Below are positions 1 through 5,178 of a stretch of 5,178 nt of DNA, in pieces (the first letter of the stretch is position 1; the number at the start of each line of letters is the position of its first letter). Source of the DNA: a bacterium (GTDB lineage Bacteria > Actinomycetota > Acidimicrobiia > Acidimicrobiales > Ilumatobacteraceae); contig JAPOIQ010000114.1 in NCBI GenBank assembly GCA_029978815.1, positions 1-5,178 of the forward strand, read 5' to 3'. A model generated the notes under the pieces. It was not told the origin of the DNA, searched no databases, and saw nothing but the letters and a program-made list of their open reading frames with translations. The translations under genes and the position numbers were made by a program.

Positions 1-672
1 AGCCGTCGGCGCATGGGATGGTGGTGCAGGCTGAGCCGGTGCAGTAGCAACTGCCGGCGCTGGTGCAGGGTCGACGGGTGTTCTGTTCGCAGGCGCAGAT
101 CCGACCTTGTCGAGATGGTCGAGCACATCCTCTCTGGTGACACGACCACCGGGGCCAGTGCCGACGAGAGCGGAGGAGTCGATCCCATGTTCGTTCACCA
201 ATCGTCGAACAACCGGCGAGAGCAATCGAGAATCGTTCGCTGCTGGAGTGCGCTCAGACACTGCTGGCGCAGGCGTAGCAGCTGGCGCTGGAGCAGGCGT
301 CGGTGCGGGTTCCGGCGCTGGAGCAGGCGTCGGTGCGGGTTCTGGTTCTGGTGCAGGCGCAGGAGCCGGTGCGGGTTCTGGCGCTGGTGCAGGAGCAGGT
401 GCTGATTCAGGTGCAGGTGCTGGGGCGGCAGCGGCACCATCGGCGGAGACGACCGCAACAATTGTTCCGACGTCGATCGTGTCACCTTCGGCTACTCGAA
501 TCTCAGCAACAATGCCGCTCACCGGACTCGGAACCTCGGTATCTACCTTGTCGGTCGACACCTCGAACAAGGGCTCATCGGCGGCGACGGTGTCGCCCAC
601 CTGCTTGAACCACTGGGTGATGGTGCCTTCGGTGACTGTTTCACCAAGCTGAGGAAGTGTTACATCTGCCAT
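1..672 (-). CDS. sucB: 2-oxoacid dehydrogenase E2 (dihydrolipoamide acyltransferase), N-terminal part
   Basis: E2 core subunit of a 2-oxoacid dehydrogenase complex: a swinging lipoyl arm carries the acyl group from E1 to CoA and is reoxidised by E3 in the cytoplasm. The 224 codons present (frame open at the left edge) begin MADVTLPQLGETVTEG. Residues 1-76 form a lipoyl domain with the lipoylated lysine in the DKVD motif, Lys42. Residues 80-144 are an Ala/Pro/Glu linker. Residues 148-188 are the peripheral E3-binding domain (SPVVRRLVNEHGID, then GTGPGGRVTREDVL). Residues 190-224 are a second Ala/Pro linker. The acyltransferase domain with its catalytic His lies outside the window. The ATG at 672 is supported by GGAG six bases upstream and by the domain start. 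It lies 33 bp downstream of lpdA on the same strand. The lipoyl sequence resembles actinobacterial SucB/DlaT proteins, but substrate (2-oxoglutarate, pyruvate or branched-chain) cannot be fixed without the catalytic domain, so the symbol is tentative. Confidence 0.95.
   Translation of the reverse strand, partial: MADVTLPQLGETVTEGTITQWFKQVGDTVAADEPLFEVSTDKVDTEVPSPVSGIVAEIRVAEGDTIDVGTIVAVVSADGAAAAPAPAPESAPAPAPAPEPAPAPAPAPEPEPAPTPAPAPEPAPTPAPAPAATPAPAVSERTPAANDSRLLSPVVRRLVNEHGIDSSALVGTGPGGRVTREDVLDHLDKVGSAPANRTPVDPAPAPAVATAPAQPAPPSHAPTA
284..342. repeat. 30-bp tandem repeat inside the E2 Pro/Ala linker
   Basis: Bases 284-312 and 314-342 are identical over 29 nt, giving a period of 30 bp with one differing base between the copies. 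On the minus strand each unit encodes ten residues of the type EPAPTPAPAP. Similar but degenerate units continue on both sides (about 245-430), so the whole linker appears to have grown by in-frame duplication. The repeat keeps the reading frame and lies wholly in the flexible linker between the lipoyl and E3-binding domains. Confidence 0.85.
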
Positions 673-678
673 TGTCTT

Positions 679-682
679 CTCC
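679..682 (-). promoter_or_regulatory. Shine-Dalgarno site of the E2 gene
   Basis: Reading the minus strand, GGAGAAGACA precedes the ATG that ends at 672. The GGAG core sits six bases upstream of the start codon. It is the clearest ribosome binding site in the window and fixes the E2 start; the other genes here have weak sites or none that I can recognise. Confidence 0.7.
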
Positions 683-705
683 GAACTAGATCCTTACACC
701 GTCAC

Positions 706-2106
706 TCAGCCGTTGAATGAACGACCGGTCATCGACAGCATTGTCTCACCAAACAGTTCGCTCAAGCTTGGATGCGGCATTATGAATTCGGCGATTTCGT
801 CGACTGAAGCCTCCCAGTTGACTGCGAGGTAGCCGCCTGACAACTGCTCCGTGACCCATGGCCCAACCATGTGCACACCCAACACCTGGCCGGCGGTCCC
901 ATCAGAGTTCTTCTTGGCGATCACCTTCACCATTCCATCGGTCGAGCCAACGATTTGAGCGCGACTGTTGAACTTGAAAGGGTGCTTTCCAACGACGACG
1001 TCGAGACCTGCGGCTTTTGCTGCATCTTCACCCGGTCCTGCCCACGCAACCTCTGGATCGCAGTAGATCGCCCAAGGAACCCTGTCGTAATCGACTGGCA
1101 GTGGTTGCTCACCGAGCAAATGTTTTACCACCATCACCGCTTCGGCGTAGGCAACGTGAGCGAGTTGCGGGCTATCGATGAGGTCGCCGATGGCATAGAC
1201 GCCCTCTTCTGTTGTTTCGCAATACTCGTTGGTTACTACGAATCCACGTTCATCGACGGAGACCACAGTGGCTTCTAGGCCGAGTGGAGCACTATTTGGG
1301 CGCCGCCCGACTGAAACGATCACCGCATCAACTTGCAGTTCAGTCCCATCTGCAAGATGGACCACCGTGCTTCCATCTGCTTGCGGTGTATGGCCGCTGA
1401 CGCTCACTCCAGTGCGGATGTCGATCGACTTCCGTTTGAAACTCTTGACAACGACATTGGCAACGTCAGTATCGAGGCCGGGAAGAATCTTCGGAAGACC
1501 TTCGAGAATGGTCACCTCTGCTCCAAGGTCAGCAAACGTCGATGCAAATTCGCAACCGATTGCGCCGCCACCGATGACTGCAATTCGCTGAGGAACCATC
1601 TCAAGTTCGAGAACCTCGTCACTCGTCATTATTGGACCGCCGGGTTCAAAACCTGGAATAGTTCTCGGGACCGAACCCGCAGCGAGGAGAACGTGATCGC
1701 CGGTGACCTCCGTCGTCGCACCGTCAGCGTGGCGCACATCAACACGGCGGCCGGGTCGAAGCGATCCCTCACCGTTCAACACAGTTACCTTCCGCGCCTT
1801 ACACATCGCTCCGATCCCTCCGACGAGACCTTCAACGATTTTGCGCTTCCGCGCCTGGGTGACTTCGAAACGCACCTGCGGCGACGAGGACTCAATTCCA
1901 AAATCGGCAGCGTGCTGAACATGCCGGTGCACCGCCGCCGTTTCTAGAAACGCCTTTGCCGGGATACAGCCTCGATTGAGGCATGTTCCGCCAAGTTTGT
2001 CTTTCTCGACCAACGCCACCGACAGCCCGGCAGATGCGGCGTATAGAGCGGCTGAATATCCGCCGGGTCCCCCACCGATGACGACTAGGTCAAAGTTCTC
2101 AGACAT
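706..2106 (-). CDS. lpdA: dihydrolipoamide dehydrogenase (E3)
   Basis: Flavoprotein disulfide oxidoreductase of 466 residues, a usual length for E3. It reoxidises the dihydrolipoyl group of E2 and passes electrons through FAD to NAD+. The N-terminal FAD motif is GGGPGG (residues 11-16) with Glu34 at the end of the second strand. The redox-active disulfide is Cys42/Cys47 in GGTCLNRGCIPAK. The NAD-binding motif is IGGGAIGCE in the middle of the protein. A second FAD motif reads AIGDL, followed by LAHVAYAEA. The C-terminal dimer domain ends with HPSLSE, supplying the catalytic His445-Glu450 pair. All catalytic residues are intact. Start ATG at 2106 is the natural domain start; only a weak purine run (AAGAG) precedes it. 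The gene lies 21 bp after the upstream membrane-protein gene and 33 bp before E2 on the same strand, so it is probably co-transcribed with E2. Stop is TGA. Confidence 0.98.
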   Translation of the reverse strand: MSENFDLVVIGGGPGGYSAALYAASAGLSVALVEKDKLGGTCLNRGCIPAKAFLETAAVHRHVQHAADFGIESSSPQVRFEVTQARKRKIVEGLVGGIGAMCKARKVTVLNGEGSLRPGRRVDVRHADGATTEVTGDHVLLAAGSVPRTIPGFEPGGPIMTSDEVLELEMVPQRIAVIGGGAIGCEFASTFADLGAEVTILEGLPKILPGLDTDVANVVVKSFKRKSIDIRTGVSVSGHTPQADGSTVVHLADGTELQVDAVIVSVGRRPNSAPLGLEATVVSVDERGFVVTNEYCETTEEGVYAIGDLIDSPQLAHVAYAEAVMVVKHLLGEQPLPVDYDRVPWAIYCDPEVAWAGPGEDAAKAAGLDVVVGKHPFKFNSRAQIVGSTDGMVKVIAKKNSDGTAGQVLGVHMVGPWVTEQLSGGYLAVNWEASVDEIAEFIMPHPSLSELFGETMLSMTGRSFNG

Positions 2107-2127
2107 CGGCTCTTACGGTATCGGGTC

Positions 2128-2622
2128 TTAGCTGCCAGCCAATACCCATCGGGCCCGTTCTTCACCGCGTGTGACGAGGAGCACAGCAGGCTCCACGGAC
2201 TCGTTGGGCAACACAAACTCGACCCTGCAAACTTGCGTTACCTCAAGACTTGATGCACAGGTGTTTGGTTCAGCGTCAATCTGCTCACCCCCGCTGATCA
2301 CGACGAAGGAGTCCGTAATTTGATCTTCGTCGAGGCCCCAAACCTCAACTTCGATGAACTGTCGATCACCGGTGCGTTCCGCTCCCATCAGGACAACTTG
2401 AAGGTCGCCGACTTCAGCGGCCACGCCGACCTCAATCGGGGTGGACGGCTCCCCAGAAGAGCCAATCTTGAACACGAGACCAACCCCGGCGCCAAGAATG
2501 GCAAACGCACAGCCGAGTGACAACAGCAAGAGCGTTCTCGTCTTCACGTCGGTCAGGTTACGCAAAGATGGCGCCGATTGAGATCTCGTTGTACCTTCTC
2601 GTATGACATGAGTGGTCGTCAT
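2128..2622 (-). CDS. small membrane-anchored protein of unknown function
   Basis: I do not recognise this family. With the ATG at 2622 it has 164 residues. They comprise a polar N-terminus of about 28 residues, one hydrophobic segment (about 31-51, LLLLSLGCAFAILGAGVGLVF), and a C-terminal domain of about 110 residues, probably outside the membrane. That domain is rich in beta-prone stretches and has two cysteines (Cys122, Cys132) that could form a disulfide. The overall plan (single anchor plus a beta domain) is reminiscent of DUF4352-like surface proteins, but that is only a resemblance. Start choice is uncertain: the frame extends to an upstream start at 2700, but that would run far into the divergent gene. 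ATG 2622 overlaps that gene's start by 15 bp, and GTG 2547 would remove the overlap and still keep the membrane anchor. Stop TAA is 21 bp before the lpdA start, so it may be the first gene of the lpdA-E2 operon. Confidence 0.7.
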   Translation of the reverse strand: MTTTHVIREGTTRSQSAPSLRNLTDVKTRTLLLLSLGCAFAILGAGVGLVFKIGSSGEPSTPIEVGVAAEVGDLQVVLMGAERTGDRQFIEVEVWGLDEDQITDSFVVISGGEQIDAEPNTCASSLEVTQVCRVEFVLPNESVEPAVLLVTRGEERARWVLAGS

Positions 2623-3174
2623 ATCGTCTTCTTCGCTGGGCTCCTCGCCATTGCAGGCGCTGGTTGCGCGATCGATGAACAAGTGGCTGAGGTCAACCAA
2701 TCGTCCACTTCGCTGACGGTTTCAACGTTGCCATCAACGACTCCCCCCTCGGCAGCCCTTGACAGCAGCCCAGTGGAACCGGCTGTCCCCGAGGTATTCG
2801 ACTGGACTGCGCCGTTGGTCGGTGGTGGACTCATCAACCTTGCCGGCTACTCCGACAAGGCCGTGGTCTTGTGGTTCTGGGCCCCCTATTGAACGACATG
2901 CATGAGAGAAGCCCCCTCGGTCGAGGAGGCATCACAGCGATGGAGCGAATCCATCTCAATCATCGGCGTGGCCTGGTCTGGAGATGATGAGACCTACTCA
3001 AATTTCATTGATGACGGCGGGCTGACATTCCCCAACATTGATGACACCGCAGGCGAGATCTACGGTCGTTTCCAGGTCCCGTACCAACCAGCGGCCGTGC
3101 TGATACGCCCAGATGGTTCGAGTGAACTCATTCGAGGGGTATTCGACTCTGCTCAACTTGAGGCTCTTCTGTAG
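2608..3174 (+). CDS. Sec-containing thioredoxin-like (TlpA/redoxin) lipoprotein, UxxC selenoprotein
   Basis: Exported thiol oxidoreductase of 188 residues, read through an in-frame TGA as selenocysteine. Residues 1-20 form a signal peptide with a lipobox-like end (AIAGAGC, Cys20), although the -3 residue is Gly rather than the usual Leu. Residues 21-65 are a Ser/Thr/Pro tether. From about 66 there is a TlpA-type thioredoxin domain: strand VVLWFWAPY, then Sec95-Thr-Thr-Cys98, then MREAP, which matches the helix following the CxxC of this family. Downstream comes the strand SIIGVAW, then FPNIDD, then VPYQPAAVLI with the probable cis-Pro161, and RPDG in the final hairpin. Homology is continuous on both sides of the TGA in one frame, and the ORF ends at TAG. 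TGA is a normal stop for lpdA and the 3231 gene, so it is not globally reassigned. ATG 2608 is chosen because the signal peptide begins there; an earlier TTG at 2578 is possible. No clear Shine-Dalgarno site is seen. Alternative: a nonsense mutation or base error at a Cys codon. The hairpin after the TGA favours selenocysteine. Confidence 0.82.
2890..2892 (+). other. in-frame TGA, probable selenocysteine codon (Sec95)
   Basis: The codons around it read TGG GCC CCC TAT TGA ACG ACA TGC ATG, that is W-A-P-Y-U-T-T-C-M. In TlpA-type thioredoxins this position is the N-terminal, nucleophilic cysteine of CxxC. The Cys to Sec exchange at precisely the catalytic residue is the classic signature of a redox selenoprotein. 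The resolving Cys98 is retained. Confidence 0.82.
2911..2930 (+). promoter_or_regulatory. putative bacterial SECIS hairpin
   Basis: Arm GCCCCCTC (2911-2918) pairs with GAGGAGGC (2923-2930) as three pairs, one C-A mismatch, and four pairs, closing a GGTC loop (2919-2922). The stem base lies 18 nt after the TGA and the loop guanines 26 nt after it, within the range described for bacterial SECIS elements. GG at the start of the apical loop is the feature recognised by SelB; the E. coli fdhF element also presents GGUC in its loop. The hairpin is inside the coding frame (residues Ala102-Ala108) and so must satisfy protein and RNA constraints together. Function is inferred from position and shape. 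Confidence 0.75.
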
Positions 3175-3230
3175 CGACGATTTCGCCGCTCAGTCTCCCT
3201 CAATCCTCATTTCACACGTAGATTCACGCC

Positions 3231-4127
3231 ATGCACATCGTCATTTCAGGCGCATCAGGACTCGTCGGCACTGCGTTGCAAGATCGGCTTCGTGGCGACG
3301 GCCACACTGTTATCAGCCTCGTGAGAAAGGCCTCTGCCTCTGACCACGAGTCGGAGTGGGATCCGTATAGCGGCTCGATTGATCTCGATGTCCTCACAGC
3401 GGCTGACGCCGTGATCAACCTGTCTGGAGCTGGCATCGGTGATCGCCGCTGGAGCCAGAGTTACCGTAAAACGCTGCTCGAGAGCCGCACTCGAACCACG
3501 TCGTTGCTCGCCGCTTCACTTGCGAACTTGGCAAGTGATGGAAAACAGCGGATTCTGCTGAATTCGTCGGCAATTGGCATCTACGGCGACCGAGGTGATG
3601 AAGAAGTTGACGAGAACAGCGAACATGGCTCTGGGTTTCTTGCCGACATCTGCCTCGACTGGGAGGCGGCCACGACACCAGCAGCACAAGCCGGGGTGCG
3701 CGTCGTACACCTCCGAACAGGGATTGTGATGTCGAAGAAGGGTGGGGTATTGAAGAAACTTCTCCCGCTCTTCAAACTCGGCCTCGGTGGACGACTCGGC
3801 TCCGGCCGGCAATGGCAGAGTTGGATATCCATCGATGACGAAATCGGCGCAATTGTGCATCTGCTCACGGCCGATGTAAGCGGTGCCGTAAACCTCACCG
3901 CTCCGAATCCAGTGACGAATCAGCAATTCACCGCTGCACTAGGTCGGGCGGTACGCCGACCGACCTTTTTCAGCGTTCCTGCGTTTGCTCCGAAGATTCT
4001 GGTGGGTGGCGAGTTTGCCGAGCAGTTGCTTCTCACCGGCCAGCGAGTTTTGCCGACCAAGCTTCAACAATCTGGCTACGTGTTTACCCACTCGACATTG
4101 GATGACGCCCTCACTGCCCTACTCTGA
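3231..4127 (+). CDS. TIGR01777-family epimerase-like SDR protein
   Basis: Extended-SDR, NAD(P)-binding protein of 298 residues, full length for the TIGR01777 (YfcH/SDR39U1) family. The start MHIVISGASGLVG gives the nucleotide-binding glycines Gly7, Gly10 and Gly13. Other family blocks are NLSGAGIGDRRW (about 63-74), SSAIGIYGDRG, LRTGIVMSKKGGVLKKLLP followed by FKLGLGGRLGSGRQW, SWISIDD, and NLTAPNPVTNQQFT. The C-terminus (about 245-298) corresponds to the DUF1731 region. The biochemical role of this family is not established. In M. tuberculosis a relative (Rv2216) lies next to dlaT and lipB, so its presence near lpdA-E2 here, although on the other strand, echoes a known neighbourhood. It begins 56 bp after the selenoprotein; that gap holds no clear terminator or Shine-Dalgarno site. 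Stop TGA is followed after 5 bp by the flavoprotein gene. Confidence 0.94.
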   Translation: MHIVISGASGLVGTALQDRLRGDGHTVISLVRKASASDHESEWDPYSGSIDLDVLTAADAVINLSGAGIGDRRWSQSYRKTLLESRTRTTSLLAASLANLASDGKQRILLNSSAIGIYGDRGDEEVDENSEHGSGFLADICLDWEAATTPAAQAGVRVVHLRTGIVMSKKGGVLKKLLPLFKLGLGGRLGSGRQWQSWISIDDEIGAIVHLLTADVSGAVNLTAPNPVTNQQFTAALGRAVRRPTFFSVPAFAPKILVGGEFAEQLLLTGQRVLPTKLQQSGYVFTHSTLDDALTALL

Positions 4128-4132
4128 ATGAG

Positions 4133-5178
4133 ATGGCATCCACCACCGATCGCCCCGTCGTAATCGTAGGTGCCGGCCTCGCCGGCTTGGCATGTGCTGC
4201 GATTCTCCATCGGGCAGATGTTCCGGTGGTGGTGGTCGAATCAAGTGATGGAGTTGGTGGTCGTGTTCGTACCGATCATGTAGACGGATTTCTCCTTGAC
4301 CGTGGTTTCCAGGTTTTACTTACCGCCTATCCCGAGCTCGATCGACAGCTCAATGTGGATGCACTCGAACTTGAAGCGTTCGATCCTGGCGCCCTCATTA
4401 AGACTGAGTCCGGATTATTCGAATTAGGAGACCCTCTCAAACAGCCCTCTTCTCTTCTCGCAACAATGCGAACCGCTGCCTCTCGTGCAGTTGCGTCTCC
4501 AACTGATCTGCTTCGGTTGCTTGCGCTGCGTGTCAGACTCGCACGAACCGACGTGCCAGAACTCCTCAGAGGACCAGACGTCGCAACCATTGATGCCCTC
4601 ACCACATTGGGGTTTTCCAACAAGTTCATCAACCGCTTCTTTCGCCCGCTAGTTGGCGGTATCCAGCTAGATCTCGGCCTCAATAGCAGCGCCCGAATGT
4701 TTGACACGATTCTCAAGATGTTGTTTGGGGGAAGCGCCGCCGTGCCGCGCTACGGAATGCAATCAATCTCTGAGCAACTCGCCGGTCAGGTACCAGAACA
4801 TGCGATTCACCTTCAGGCGCCAGTGCGATCAGTTTCTGCTCACGCCGTTCGAGTCGATTCAGGCGAAATCGGAGCATCCTCGGTCGTTATTGCGACCGAT
4901 GGAAACACGGCAGCTGAGTTGCTCAATCGTCAAAAGACCACCCCGCGTTCTGCTGGTTGTGTCTGGTTCGATGCTCCGGAACCACCAACCGACCGACGCT
5001 TGATTGTCCTCGATGGCGACCGCACGGGCCCTGTTGCAAATGTTGCAGTGATGTCGAATGTGTCGGCAAGGTACGCGCCACCCGGGCGTCATCTCATTGC
5101 GGCCGCCGCCCCGGGGTACACCGGTGGCGATCTTGAACGTCAAGCGCGGACCCAGTTGACCTCTTGGTGGGGCTCGAC
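4133..5178 (+). CDS. FAD-dependent oxidoreductase, amine oxidase/phytoene desaturase-like, 3' truncated
   Basis: Flavoprotein of the amine oxidase/protoporphyrinogen oxidase/carotenoid desaturase superfamily, with 348 codons before the right edge. The N-terminus MASTTDRPVVIVGAGLAGLA carries the Rossmann motif (Gly13, Gly15, Gly18), with Glu36 for the FAD ribose and the following GVGGRVRT block (Gly42-Gly43-Arg44) typical of this superfamily. Further blocks are DRGFQVLLTAYPEL, FFRPLVGGIQLD (169-180) and PRYGMQSISEQLA (from 205), which occur in the bacterial branch usually annotated simply as FAD-dependent or NAD(P)-binding oxidoreductase. The substrate cannot be told from the sequence. Proteins of this branch are often a little over 400 residues, so the C-terminal FAD-contacting segment is probably missing. 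ATG 4133 is preferred over ATG 4128, which lies in another frame. It starts 5 bp after the preceding stop and is probably in the same operon as the TIGR01777 gene. Confidence 0.9.
   Translation, partial: MASTTDRPVVIVGAGLAGLACAAILHRADVPVVVVESSDGVGGRVRTDHVDGFLLDRGFQVLLTAYPELDRQLNVDALELEAFDPGALIKTESGLFELGDPLKQPSSLLATMRTAASRAVASPTDLLRLLALRVRLARTDVPELLRGPDVATIDALTTLGFSNKFINRFFRPLVGGIQLDLGLNSSARMFDTILKMLFGGSAAVPRYGMQSISEQLAGQVPEHAIHLQAPVRSVSAHAVRVDSGEIGASSVVIATDGNTAAELLNRQKTTPRSAGCVWFDAPEPPTDRRLIVLDGDRTGPVANVAVMSNVSARYAPPGRHLIAAAAPGYTGGDLERQARTQLTSWWGS

Noticed and set aside
107..652. 181-residue plus-strand ORF rich in Gly-Ala repeats
   Set aside because: It is the antisense of the E2 Pro/Ala linker; the minus frame contains clear lipoyl and E3-binding domains.
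1333..1947. 204-residue plus-strand ORF
   Set aside because: It lies wholly antisense to lpdA, whose motifs are complete, and it has no recognisable protein features.
2890..2892. TGA read as Trp or Gly under an alternative genetic code
   Set aside because: TGA ends lpdA (706-708) and the TIGR01777 gene (4125-4127) at the expected protein ends, and no other gene here has an internal TGA.
2897..2904. Palindrome CATGCATG right after the TGA
   Set aside because: It is eight bases, self-complementary without a loop, and easily formed by the Cys-Met codons; the larger hairpin at 2911-2930 fits the SECIS role better.
2902..3174. A separate 90-residue ORF starting at ATG 2902, or a pseudogene broken at TGA 2890
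   Set aside because: The start would fall inside the active-site helix right after CxxC, has no ribosome binding site, and would lose the catalytic motif. The frame is otherwise intact, with one TGA only at the Cys position followed by a hairpin. A plain nonsense mutation or base error cannot be fully excluded.
3175..3230. Possible terminator or promoter between the selenoprotein and TIGR01777 genes
   Set aside because: I see no stable GC stem with a T run and no convincing -35/-10 pair in these 56 bases.
3516..3926. 136-residue and similar minus-strand ORFs within 3415-3926
   Set aside because: They are antisense to the well-supported TIGR01777 gene.
4327..4716. 129-residue minus-strand ORF
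   Set aside because: It is Arg/Ser-rich and antisense to the flavoprotein gene, which has a clear FAD motif and continuous family blocks.

Overview
The window carries six protein genes in two divergent groups and looks like chromosomal DNA from a high-to-moderate G+C bacterium (by eye about 55-60% G+C). The actinobacterial-style E2 and E3 proteins, weak or absent Shine-Dalgarno sites before most genes, and a TIGR01777-family gene close to an E2 gene (as in Mycobacterium, where Rv2216 follows dlaT) suggest an actinobacterium, possibly an Acidimicrobiia-like lineage. That placement is an inference from gene content, not a match to a known genome.

Minus strand (about 2622 down to 1): three co-directional, closely spaced genes. 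They are a small membrane-anchored protein of unknown function, the dihydrolipoamide dehydrogenase (E3, lpdA), and the N-terminal two-thirds or less of a dihydrolipoamide acyltransferase (E2), which runs off the left edge. The E2 fragment has one lipoyl domain, a long Pro/Ala linker containing a 30-bp tandem repeat, the E3-binding domain, and a second linker. E3 and E2 are core parts of a 2-oxoacid dehydrogenase complex, so this is a central-metabolism operon.

Plus strand (2608 to the right edge): a thioredoxin-like (TlpA/redoxin type) exported lipoprotein, a TIGR01777-family SDR/epimerase-like protein, and an FAD-dependent amine-oxidase/phytoene-desaturase-like flavoprotein that runs off the right edge. 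The last two genes are 5 bp apart and probably co-transcribed.

The main discovery is in the thioredoxin-like gene. Its reading frame contains a TGA (2890-2892) exactly where the first cysteine of the CxxC active site belongs (WAPY-TGA-TTC). The frame then continues with a normal thioredoxin fold to a TAG at 3174. A strong hairpin with a GGTC apical loop follows 18 nt after the TGA (2911-2930), as expected of a bacterial SECIS element. I read this as one selenoprotein of 188 residues with a UxxC redox centre (Sec95/Cys98), not as two short ORFs or a pseudogene. An automatic caller would split it at the TGA. No selA/selB/selC/selD genes lie in this window, so the genome-level requirement remains unverified.
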